This document shows positions 1 through 12,800 of a stretch of 64,000 bases of DNA, piece after piece. Source of the stretch: Campylorhamphus procurvoides (lineage: Eukaryota > Chordata > Aves > Passeriformes > Dendrocolaptidae); NCBI GenBank assembly GCA_013396655.1, contig WBMV01006286.1, forward strand, positions 296,466 through 360,465, read 5' to 3'. Position 1 is the first letter of the stretch, and the number at the start of each line of letters is the position of its first letter. Under the pieces are notes generated by a model that was not told where the DNA came from, did not search any database, and saw nothing but the letters and a program-made list of their open reading frames with translations. Position numbers and translations under genes: made by a program.

Positions 1-666
1 ACTGAATCAGTGTTAAGAAGCACGCTGAAATACTGCTGCATTCAGAATTTTAGGACATACACTGTGACTCGAGTTGTTTATGGAGAGGAGTAAGCCTGTA
101 ACTTAGATGAGCTGCATCAGAATAAAAGCAGAACAAAGAGCTCAGAAGCTTGTGTGATCTACTTTGTTGTAAGTTATATTTTACATTAACACAAAACCTC
201 TACAATAAGGAAGTTTAAATAGCATGCTCATCCTACTGAATTTTGAGATAAAAAACACCATCAGAGGATCAGATTTAAACAAAAAATAGTAGTGCCATCT
301 GCTCCCAAATACATCATGAAATTCCTTGTCATAGGCCAGTGCAAAAGCCAGTGCAAAGTCCAAACAATATAAAAGGATATGGAAGCAATAAGACTTCCCT
401 CCATTGGTGTCTGCTGGTGGCCACTAAAAGGAATGAATGCTGCAGCATCCAATTAGGAAGTCCCTAAATCATTGCCAGACAGTAAACAGGGGGCTGTGCT
501 ATCACTGCCTGTATAGACTTTAGTTCCTGCACTTGTGAAAAACAGACAGTGATAAAGTGATCTTCAGTTTCACCCACCACAGCCCCTTGGCATTGCTGTG
601 TCTCATGCTCTTTCCCTCAAATGTTTATATTGCTTTGCAATAAGAACAAATGTTTCATTAACCTAC
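1..666 (-). other. IQGAP2 intron, downstream of WW exon (partial)
   Basis: Intron sequence leading to the next, unseen exon. No coding similarity, repeat family or RNA gene was recognised. Confidence 0.7.
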
Positions 667-809
667 CTGGATTTCTTCACCAGTTAACCATGAAGTTTTT
701 GGTACCACTCCTTCAGGGGCAACACAGGTACCTTCCTCAGTTTCCACATTGTAATAGTAATCATACATGCTTCTCATGACAAGTTTAATCCATGGACTTT
801 CATTAGAAC
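667..809 (-). CDS. IQGAP2: IQGAP2 exon: WW domain (second Trp replaced by Cys)
   Basis: This 143-nt exon (phase 1 to 0) completes Gly, then encodes SNESPWIKLVMRSMYDYYYN, then VETEEGTCVAPEGVVPKTSW and LTGEEIQ before GTAGGT. The layout is that of the IQGAP WW domain: Trp, a YYY core, then normally a second Trp two residues before Pro. That second position is Cys (codon TGT, complement of bases around 732) where human IQGAP2 has SWVTPE. The downstream exons with IQ motifs are beyond the left edge. Confidence 0.92.
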
Positions 810-3800
810 CTAAAAGCAGTACATTCCATTAGTATATGCTTGCGCCATGTTTCACTGGCAAATTACAGCTCTCCCTACCCATTTCCCCTCCCTGCATTTG
901 CTATGAAGCCATTTTATGTGCAGAACCACTGTGTATCTTAGGCCAGTTTGTAGTAAGGATTTTCAAAATACCCTGTTCACTGAAACAGGGTCATTCCTCT
1001 GGAACAAAACAGCTATCATGTTAGCAAGACAGCTATGAGGTTAGTACAGATCCACTGCCAGCCTCTCCAAACCTGTGTGCCAGGTTAGCACACCTGAAAC
1101 TGTGTGCTATGTCTTCCATCGTCACTCACATAAGTGGAACTGAGAACATGCTCATAAAAAAATGTTGCTCTGGTCTTCTATCCAAATACTGTACTTATTG
1201 ACACTTACCTAATACAGAGCACTTCCTATATCCACATCATTTTCTTTTTTAGTGCCTTGGTAAACAAGGCTGTATCCTGACAGGCAGGAAAAGCCTCATT
1301 TCCTCATGGATAAGAGGCCCCAAGATAAAGCTGGTAAGGTCAGTTTTGCAAAATGCGCTCAAAATACTCATGTTGTGGAATGAAACATTGTCATCTACTG
1401 TAAGAAAGTGCACTATATTAACAGTAATTTTTTAACCGTTACCTAACCTTGGCTGCTGTTAGCTATGACCAGCTTTTGCAGCTCTAATGTGAGAAAACAT
1501 CTCATCATCTTCCTAAAGGTGGATTTTAGCCTCAGCTTTTGCTGAAAACTGCTGCTCTGGCAATGCACAGAGACCATGAATGGGCTGTGCGCACCGTCAG
1601 AGCCTGGCGTGATCTTTGAAAGTAACCTGTAAGGCCAAACTAGGCATCTCTGCATCTGCTAACAGGAAAAAAAAATGTTATTAGGGAGTAATAGGATTTT
1701 CTGAGAAGATGGGACTAGTCTGTTGACAGACACAGAGAAGCTGCCCTAAATTCACTCAAGATTCTACTCAGATTCTACAAAGTCTTAATTAGACTCTGGA
1801 AATGGATAGACTTGTTTCTCAGCATGTATTATGGTCTGAATGATGTTTGCAACAGTTTAATACCATGTAAAAATCATAGAAAAGTATAAGATTTGTCAAA
1901 ATATTTAAACTCAGCATATGTCTTCCTCAATTTACAGTGATTTTAGGTAAATTTTCTCTTCTAGCTTTCTGGTTGCCTCAGTGATATGGACATGTGGAAC
2001 TGCCCTATTCAGGAAGGTCTTTACCTTCTGTAGTTTTCAGATTCTTGGCTTCAGAAAGGTTCTTGAAGTAAGCTTCAGCACACTCAGGAATGACTCGTAA
2101 TCCAAACTTGGACTGAAGTATCATCAGGATTGGCTGTGAATCACCATTCTCCAAGCTCTTGTTAATCATTGATATTCCAACGGCCACTAGGGCAAAATAA
2201 AGTCATAGAAAATTAGGTGTCTTTATGTACCTACAGTGTCCAGCAACTTTGAAAATGGATTTCTAAGGCTGGCACACAGACAGCACAATGTACGTAGCAA
2301 TTCAGTGCTTTACCTATTTACAGCATCCTTCATGCCTGTAAGGACAAGTATTTTGGAGAATAGCAAGGATGTTAGGTAGAAAGTCTATGCTCCATCCAGT
2401 CTGGGAAGTAGCCACAGCACAACTGAGAGCAGTCTAGAGGGCTGTTCCCACCAAGTGACACACAAGACTACGCTAGGGCAGGGGTTGAGGATGACAAGTA
2501 CTCCCACATTTAGCCTGCCCTAACAGACAGGTCATCATCTGCTCATGACTTGGGGACCTTATAGAGGTACATGGAGTAATTTGGTTACAAGCTGTAAACC
2601 TTAACATTCACTTTTAGTGTACAAAATGGGAATTAAAACTGATTGTCTTGAGTAAATTCTTGCAGAAACCTAGTCAGTATTCTGAAGCAACCTTTTCTTT
2701 AACTCACTCTCAGAAGCTTGTTTAAAAGAAATTCATGCTCTTAATTTGAGAGAGATGCAGCTTTTGCTTCCAGGGCACATACAAGCACCCTGAGAGGTTT
2801 GTAAACTTTGAGGCTATACAACTTTACCCATATTCTAATTCAGGACTTCCTAAGCATCTCTTGCTTAGTGTAGGTCCCGCCATCACCGAAGGAACTGATT
2901 CTTCCACACCTGACAGCATGTGGGAGCACATGTGACTGCGAAGTGTCTTACATACTAGATGTTTAAGCTGCTTTAGAAATGGCTGCTCTGGTTTTTAAAG
3001 GTGTCATTCACATCTAAATTCAAGATCCATGCACAAGGGAACAAGTGAATAGACACATGGCTAGAACATATGCATTATATACTGGTTTAAGTGAATCTGA
3101 CTACCTTTGCACTCCACAGCTGCACTTCATGCTGCACCACCAAACACTTTTCCTGATCTTGTGTCTATCCAGATCACTACAAGAAAGGTCCCTGCACACA
3201 CTGCCTACACAGAGCTGATCCAGAAGGCGCTCAGCATCAGAAACCTACCTATGGGAGTCACCCTAGAAGACTGTGCAAGCAGAAGAGTATTTCAGTAAGA
3301 GTTTTTCTTTGTTGTTAGTCAGACTAAAGTGGAATGGGTAGCTTTGGCTACACAGTAACAGACCAGCTTAAAAATAGATTGTCAGTCAGCTGAGAAACAA
3401 AGCAGAGGCACAACACCACACCACCACCATCTGGATTTCTATCAGATAGCATCCTGCTACTTTCCTGTTCTTTGAAACAGATCCCTGCCAAGAACACACG
3501 TGCTCCCTGTGAGAGTGGAAGTGTCCTTCTGACACTGCCATGGCATTGTGATGCCCAGGCATCTGGTTTCAGCAGTGAGAAAGCAGGAAAAACTGGGACG
3601 CCACACATTAGCTGTCTGCTGCTGGCCCAGAGGACTCTGAGGTCTCAGCACTGTTCATACACAGTCCCATGTGCCTTGTCAACTTTGTTCAGCAGTATTT
3701 GAATGCTTTCCTTCCTCCTTTTAGCCATCTAGTTACACATACTGGAAGCTATTGTTATTCAGACAAATAAAACACTACCTAACCTAAGATCCATTTATGT

Positions 3801-6800
3801 AGGTCATCTGGCTTTTTCTTATCTTTTAAGTAATGATACCTTTATTTTTGAAGGAAAATATAAGAAAAATATTTAGTAGGGAAAAATTCACTTCAGCAGA
3901 AATTATTCCTTTCTATATAAGTGCTAGCAATAAATAGCTGTTACTCTAGAGAAGGGCCATGTGGACCCTGGAAAATTATAAGATAAATGGAGATTAGCCA
4001 TCCCCATCTCGCCATGCAGGAGAACTGTCTACTCCAGTCTGCTTCTATAGCAGTTGAGATGCCAGTACCAGATCAACACTGTGAAGGGCTCTTTTCCACA
4101 CCCATTCTCCCTTCAAAGAGCTGTGATATACAAAGCTACAGTTGTCTGGTGTGATAAACCTGAACTTTCAACAAGGCCAAAAATCAGCTTTTTCCTATAA
4201 CTTGGACTCTCCCATGACAAACAGATTCTTCCTGTGTAAGACTAAAGTCGGTATTTGAGTCTATTCCTGAAGGCCACGCAGCTGATACTTGGCCATTTTA
4301 ATTTTGTCCTCCACTAGGATAAGGAGTACAGTAGTTGAACTGATTCAAGAAGTGAATCAAGGTGATGCAAATCACACAGCAAGAACTGCAGAGAATTAGG
4401 AAATGTACCAGCACTTACGGAACTCTTCCTAGATAAAGATAAAATATATAGAAATCTTTACCAAGAGAGAAGACTGTAAAAGTCTTTAAAAACTTTAATA
4501 CTGTAGTATTTACTGTTTCTATAAGGCATAAAAATTAGTTTGGAAGTGATCAAGGCTGTTTCAATGCAGCTGCCAGTACCTTCTCTTTATTGCTTCTTTT
4601 ATTGCCACTACTGCAGCAATCTCAAAAATACTTTTTAGACTGAAAAATACATTTTTGACTGCCTTGCAAAAGATTTGAAGTTGTCTGCCTTTCAAAACCA
4701 GCATCTCTGTGATAGATCAAATGAAAGTTCATTTCCAAATTGTGATCAAGCTGAACTTTAAGTTTAGACTTCATCAGCACAATATGCAAACTTCCTGAGA
4801 CAGGATGGGTTTGTTACAGGAAGTATCAGGTTCTGTGCCATGGGGAATTTTAAATCTCAGTTTTTAGCTGCAAAACCTTAGAGCTGTTCCGAAGAATGTG
4901 TGGTGCTGACAGTGCTTCCTATCAATCCAGAGGGCAGAGTACAGGCAATTAGCAGGTGTTTTTTTCTACATGTGACATGTCAGAACAGTTCCACTGAGCA
5001 TCCCTGTTTGTGAAAAGCTGTGCATTTCCCTACCAACACATTATATGAAAAGATTTTACTACAATACCTAGGTAGTGGATGGAGCAGTGGCTTATCATTA
5101 GCAACATCATATGGTACTGATACATGAATTATGCTGTGCTAACTTTTGCAGGCTCTTTGTGATATATATTCTTCATGCTTTTACACCAGTGAATGCAAAT
5201 GAGGATGTTTTCAAGTTGCTTTTTAGATTTAACACATCTGTTTATAAGCTATGCATTTCCTTCCCTTCTCTGTGTTCAGATGTTTCCTCATGGCTCTGAG
5301 TGGCATTGCTGGGAAGCTGCTTTAAACACAAGTCAGGTGCTTTCAACTATAAATATGTGACCTGGAAAAATTCTTCAACTCTCTTCAATGTATCTGACTT
5401 GTTACATGAAGACTGAATTGTTTAAATCAATTCTAAAGTACCAGTAATGCAAAATGCAATGTTTCTGTAGCAGGGATAGCTATTTGTAATAGCCAGTTGT
5501 GTTTTCTTCCACCCTCAACTTCCCAAGCACTAACTACTGACGTGTCTGTGAGTACACAGACTGCCCCACTGCACTAAGGATGGCTGAGCACAGCACTGCA
5601 GGAATGCACTGACTTCAGCAGTTATATTCACAAGCTCCTAAGGTGCAAAAGAAGGCGACACTGACTCACCCAAAGCCAAGTCAAGCAGAAGGCTAACCAA
5701 TACTGAATGCCTCACTAGTCTGTGGTGGCCCTAGGCAGGAACAGGCAGGCATCCCACCACGCTTTTCAGTGCCTCACATAACCAGCTACACTTCTGCATT
5801 ACTTGCCAAAGTTTATTATGTATTATGAATATTTTTCTAAAATTAGTTTATTCAATCCAAACTTTAGCAGAAGGTGCTGAGTGCATTCAGTGCACAATGC
5901 CCTAACACGATAAGCCTCAGCATTTTTCCTCTTCCTTACAGATTAGGGCATTTGCTTCCTCCCAAATAAATGAGTGCTTTTTCTACACTAAAGCTAGTAT
6001 GTTCCTAATTTTTGTTAGCATTTCATGAAAGACATTATAAAGAAATATGAATAAGCAAAGTTTTAAACAAAGATTTGCTCTTAAAATATGTATCAAGATT
6101 TTAGTCATATTATAAAAATAAACTCCTGAACAGCATATCCGTTCTCATCTGCATGTTTCAGGATCTATCTGTAGAAACACTGAGACTAGAAATCTTGGTC
6201 ATGATGTTAACCTGTATAACCAAATCCACTGAATTGTTATCCAAGCTTTAAAGATTATCAGTTTAGATAAATTTAACACCACCTCTATAGTTCTAAATCA
6301 TCCCAATTTCTGTAAAACAAAGAACATGCATTAATTTCTTTTCATGCATTTAAAGGACTTCCACCCTTCCCTGAAATGGAAAGAAATAAATTACCAATTT
6401 CAGTTTCTAAAGGCAAAGGAAAACAAGAGCAGAGCAAATGCAGGTTAATGCTTACAGATTGCTGCTTCTTTTATGTTGTTATTGCCATCACTGATCCCTC
6501 TTTGTATTTCATCCAGCCACAGAAGCGCTGATTCATCTTGGGATTCCTAGAAAAAGAATAGAAAAAAACCTTGAAAAAACTGAATTATAAGAAGAGTTAT
6601 CTGAACATACTGATACAGCTCCAATATACAATCTCCATTTGCAAAGTCCCCAGACATATAAAGAATTTAACTGTTTCAAACCAGCAATAAAACACATTAC
6701 TATTCTGTTTACTAACTTGAATAAGCTCCTGTTCGAGTACAAAGGTTTGAAACTTTTGATGTATAGAAGAAGAATTTCTTTAAATCTCAATTTTTAGATG

Positions 6801-9800
6801 CAAAACCTTAGAGCTCCTCTAAAGAATGTGCCGTACTGACTCTGCTGACATAGAATTCATCCTACTAAAGATCAATAAAAACTTTGAGCAAAGCTAGAAA
6901 TATTTTCATTTCCATGATATGTAGTTTGAATGTCACGTAAAACCACACATTATCTGGCAGGACTGTGATAGCAAAAGAAAGTGAACAGAGCAGAAGACTG
7001 CAGGAAGTTGGCTTTCTTTCAAAATCCATTATTTGGAAACAATCTCTGTGTATACCTGAGTACACATTACATTTGAAAATAACAGTGAAAACTGATATAG
7101 AAAGACAACTTAGGTTTAGTAATGATGACTTAGCTCAAGCAGCAAACATTTCTGGAATTATGCAGCAGCGCAGGTATTGCTTTTCTTACAGGCTAACAGT
7201 GCATGGTATTAAATCCAACTTAAAATACAAGGGGCAAGAAAGTAGGCTTTACATCCCCGCTAACAAACTGTACTGCCCAGGCTCACAGGTGAACCAACAC
7301 TACAGATAAAACAGGGTTTTGGAGCTAAAGTAACTTTTAAAACCCAATCCAGTAGGTGGGGGGAAAATTCAGGCTAAAGAGGAAATAGAAATGCCAGGTC
7401 TATAATAGAGTAATGATGAGAGAAACAAAAGTAGAGATTAATAAAGATCTAGAGTATATACACACAAATATTTCAGGAAAAAAACCACCTGCTAGAAACA
7501 CACTCAAACAAAAACAGTGTGGACAAAGAATCAGCCTTGTGATGAATATCCCTGGTTTTACCTCCAGACCAAACATCTAATAAATGTGATATCCAGAGAA
7601 ATTACAAAGAAAAAACAGAGTAAAAACCCCTAAAGACATGCTCTTATGTTTGCATCATATATATAAACAAGGTAGCAGAATATATAAATAACATCAAGTA
7701 GTATCAGACAATCACAGGACAGTGGAGACACACAGCACATTTTTCTACCAAGAGAGAGTTAGACCTAACATTTAAGGGATTGTATAATAAATTCCCAGAC
7801 TACGGCTGACAATTTTGAGAAAAGGATTGAGAAACTGAAAAGAACTCCTTATCTAGTATCAAGCTTTTACACATTAAATACAAGAACAGACACAAGTACT
7901 GCTGTGGAGCCAAGTACGGTTTATGCTGAGCCTCACAACTAGGTTGGAAGCCAGACCAAGACTTGGGCTAATTCTGCCTGCTGAAACAAGCCATTGCTTG
8001 CTCAATGGCATTCAAGGAAGAAAAGGGAAAAAAAAACCCAAAACCAACCAACCAACCAAAAACCCAACAAAACCCAAACCAAACAAAAAAAATAACCAAA
8101 AATGAGACAGAGAACAAGGAAGAGATGAAAAAAACAGCAGACAAAAATAGTGGAAAGATTTGAGAGGCTTCAGGCTGTGGAGGGGAGGGGAACTGTGAGC
8201 AAAGCCAGTAGCTGGATTGAAGGAAGCAGGCAACTAACACTGGGTAGGGAGGCAGAAGGCAAAGCAGAACACAGGTTTTTTTTAAGGCATGTTTGTATGT
8301 GTGGCTTCTTTCCACCTTCACCTGAGGTAATCACAGTCTTCTCCAAGCCTTGTTTCTTCCTGGAGAAGGGTACAGCATTCAGCCACGTGACATGAGACCC
8401 TTGAGGATTTACTAAACACACCCTTTGATTTTTCCAGAAAACACCTTTTTACCTCAAATATATGTACGTACAAATTTCAGTAGAACCCTGCACATCAGCT
8501 TCAGGCTCATGGTAAATTAGGAGTTAAATTGCTGCTGTAAAGCAATTTTATCTCTGTGTTGGGCAGAGACTGAAACTGAGTCATGTGTGCATATTTGGAT
8601 ACGTCACACCCTCTTGCAGTAGTAGACAAAGAGCAAATTAGTTCCTTACCATAAACCTCATGCTTACAGGATGCTTCTACAGGACAGATCAATCATTCTT
8701 TAGTCACTTACAAAGGGGGGAAAAAGCCCCCACAAGACACTTCTCAGGATGAACTAGAGCAGCACCATCGTTTGGCTTGCTGGATTTCACACACTACAAT
8801 GAAGATACTGTTTTTCACTGGACTGCTCTCTCTTACTTTCAGTCTTTGCACAACAGGTGAGTCCTCCTTTCTGTATCTATTTCAAATTTTAATGAATTAC
8901 ATGGGCTTTTTGATAATGTTGTCTCTTCACAAGCTGAAACCCAAAGGGGGTTACACATGTATCCCTATAGAAAACTATACTCTAGGAAGTCTCATTTAAA
9001 GCAGATTTTTATTCTTTCATTTCAGTGACACTTTACGTCCTCTCAGTCATTTTCGATAAAGAATTTTATTTAAGGGAACTTTCTGTACTTACTGAAGACA
9101 AATCTTTTACCTAGTATTTCTGAAGTGATATGATCATTTTTAAATCTGTAGTGGCTTGTTTTACAGTTCACAGATGGTGCTGTTAGAAGGAAATGCTCAG
9201 ATAACTATTGTGATAACAATAACTAAAGGAAATGATCAAATAATAAGTCTTTGTTTTCCTCTCTAGAAGGAAAGCTGTTTTCAAATATACATACACACGC
9301 ACACTATATGTATATATATATATGTCCGTGCATGCATATATATGGCTTTTAAAGAGCAGTTAAAACTAATTTTCTGGATTAACCATCAAAAAATTATTAA
9401 AAAGTGATGATGCCTACTAATTCTGGTTTCAAAACATTCTACCATAAATTTGCCACTTTAAAACAGTTATCCATATTTTATTCAAATATGGAAAGGTAAA
9501 AAAACCAAAGAAGCCCAGAGGTTTGCATCCAAATTTCAGTTTGCTTCTGAATTCCAGTTTCATGATGCATGCTCTAAGCTTTACAGTAAACATTTTTAAA
9601 AACAGCTGAAAACAAACTCACACAGCTGTTTACTCTGCGAAATTATAACACGTGGGTTTAAAAACGCATTTTGAACATATTTGTGCTTTGGCTGGAAACG
9701 TCAACGTCTCTACAAAGTCCTTTACTAAAGGACTACTGAGGAACAGGCATCAATAAAGGTGGTATTATTGGTTTTGCCCACATGCTAGTAACATTTATGC

Positions 9801-12800
9801 ACTGAAAATTTTCCTGCTTCTTGAAAAGTTTTATTCCCTTACCAGTAAATTACAGCTAGTACCAGCTGGAACATTTGTTATCAGTTCTTAAAACTAACTG
9901 CCCTTGCTCAGATACAAGAAACTGGAAAGATTGATTTGCCTTGGTCAGAAGCTGAAGAATAACATTAATTTGATATGCAAAATAATAATAAAAAAAAATT
10001 GAGGGCTTTTTCAGTTTTCTAATTTGAAAGTTTCAGCCTGTATTAGACAAGAGTGCTTTTTGCACCTTTTGCAGTCATGCATTTCATACATGAAATGACA
10101 AGGATAGTAATGCTGTTTGCTTTGGAGATTCTGATCAACCCTAAACCAAAGCTGCTGCTTATACAAAGAATTACCAATGTTACTGGTACTGGGAAAAACC
10201 CTCCACAGGTCAAACATTACAGAAGTGTCTGAATTTTTTCACCAGAGATTATTAAAAGATCAGCTTAACACTAAATTAACAATAAATTTTCAAGATTGGC
10301 TGTGAAAGTGAAGACTGTTCTTGGTTGATATGAACACCCAAAGCAACGGAGAATGTCATCAAATCTTTTAAAAATATACTGCTTTTCAAATGGAGATGTT
10401 TACCTTCCTCTGTACCTGAAAGTGAATTATATTGCTAATCCAGTAGTTTGTCATTTTTAATAACTCTTTGGTGTTTTTAAGCTTCAGAATTTTCACAAAA
10501 TGGCTCTGCAATTAAAACTGTGTCTCTTATCAAGACTTTCCGTGGAATTTCAGCAAGAGACTATGATTACATCCCTCCTTATGCTATAGAAGGGGAGACA
10601 ACAACCATCCATATCAGAGACAACAAATGCACTGCAAAAAAGTCAAATGACTCCACTTTAACAGAAGTGAACAACACCACGCTGGAGTACCTGACCAGCC
10701 CTCTGAGCACCAAGCTAATACCTGCCGTCTACCTCAGTGCTGTTTTATTGGGTGTACCGTCTAATGCCATCACTTTGTGGATGCTACTGTTCAGGATCCG
10801 CTCTGTGTGCACTGCCATCCTCTACACAAACTTGGCTATTTCAGATCTGCTCTTCTGCATCATGCTGCCCTTCAAAATAGCATACCACATCAATGGGAAC
10901 AACTGGGTGTTTGGGGAACTGATGTGCCGAACTACCACCGTGGTGTTCTATGGCAACATGTACTGCTCCATCCTGCTGCTCACATGTATCAGTGTCAGCC
11001 GCTACATGGCCATTGTTCACCCCTTCACCTACAAGAGCCTACCCAAGCGTGCCTATGCCATTGCAGCTTGTGCTGCCGTGTGGACCATCATCTTCTTGTA
11101 CATGCTCCCACTTTGCATCATGCAGCAGACCTATTATGTGAAGCAACTGGGCATTTATACCTGCCATGACGTGCACAATGCCTGTGAAACAATATCTTCC
11201 TTCCAGTTCTACTATTATGTTTCTTTAGCTATATTTGGGTTTTTGATACCTCTTGCGACTATTATTTTCTGCTATGTCTCAATTATACGAACACTCAAGA
11301 CTCATGAATGGTTCTGGTATGTTAAAGTCAGTCTTTTGATCCTTACCATCTTTGCTATTTGCTTTGTCCCAAGTAATATTATCCTTATTATCCATCACAT
11401 CAACTCTTACTATTACAACACAGATGGGTTGTATTCATTTTATCTAATTGCTTTATGTCTTAGCAGCTTAAACAGTTGTCTTGATCCGTTCCTTTATTTT
11501 CTGATGTCAAAAATTAGAAGTCAATCCAATATTTATCTTACAATGGTTAAAATATCCAGGGAAAAATGAATTTAGTCCTATTATTTTAATTATGATTTTA
11601 TATAGTATTAACTCAGATAGCAACAAATCTCAGGTGTGAAAACTGAGCTGCCCAAGTGTTAAAAACCACAGTCTCAGTACAATTTACTTCCTTTCACACA
11701 AGGAATATCTTCAAAGACATACTCTTTCAGCGCTATAATTTTATCATATGTATTGCAACACCTGTGTACTTAGATTCAGGGAAGAGGCTCTGCACCTCTG
11801 TTTCTTTCTGACACCATTTTTGTGGCCGTGGAGAAGCTGCCAGAGTATCAGTCACCACAGCCCCTGGACACCAGAAGAGGAGTCAACATTTAAACGGCAC
11901 TTTTAGGCCAATTCATGATTTCCAAATACTTCAAATTAGCTCTCAGCCAACAATTACTGCAGGAACAGTGATGTAAAAAACAAGTTTCTGTCCTAGTGGA
12001 AATGGGAACAACTAAAAGCACTTTCTACGTGCCTGGGAGCTGTCAAGCTTTGCTAAAGCTCTCTCTCACACAGTCAAGAGCAAATACTGCTCCAGATTTT
12101 GAAAATGAAGAGCTGAAGTCTCCATAGGCTCAAGGGGCAGTAAATCTACAGTCATAGACACAGAGCCTGACTCTTCCAAGGAAACATCTCCTTTGAGGCT
12201 GTTTAACCAGCTTTGCACTAGAGACTTGTTCTTCCACTTCGTCAGTGCCTGCACTCCCCTAGCCCACAAGGATTGCTGGGAACTAGCCCTTATCAGTATG
12301 AATCCAGGCATGTATTATTCTTGTTTGGTAAGCAAAACAGGGAAGCTATTTTGTAGTATTCTCTATTTCCACATCCTGACATCCTGACAGGAAATACCTA
12401 CAGTGTTACAAATACTGCAACTGGTAATGATTGATTGTCCACATTTGTAAAACAAAGGCTCAGCTTTTGCCTTTACAGAAACTCAATATATACCAAGTTC
12501 CTACAAAATGAGCTCTGTGGTTGTTGTTTGCATTTGTAACTGCAGCATGTAAGAGAGTAAGGAGAAAAATGCTTTATGTTGGTTGGAGAATAGTATTGTA
12601 AACAAAACTTTACTTAAATAAAATAACTTGCACTGGAAAAACACCTCAAGGGAATTTGCAGCCTGGCAAACTTCCTTTCCTTTAATTTCTTCTTGGTCCT
12701 AATTGAAGTTAGTTTTAGTCCTGCCATTCCTTCAATGTGCTTAAGAAGAAATTTTAAAGATAACTTTAAAATAATTCAAATGTTATACAAGTATTGACTC

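Noticed and set aside
7968..8321. 117-codon Phe/Leu/Gly-rich minus-strand frame resembling a membrane protein
   Set aside because: It comes from translating the CA-rich low-complexity tract at 8029-8100.
8577..8607. A full promoter call for F2RL2
   Set aside because: Only short AP-1 and CRE-like motifs are visible, so I report them as candidates with low confidence.
10777..11169. 130-codon plus-strand frame inside F2RL2
   Set aside because: It is a shadow frame of the receptor coding exon.
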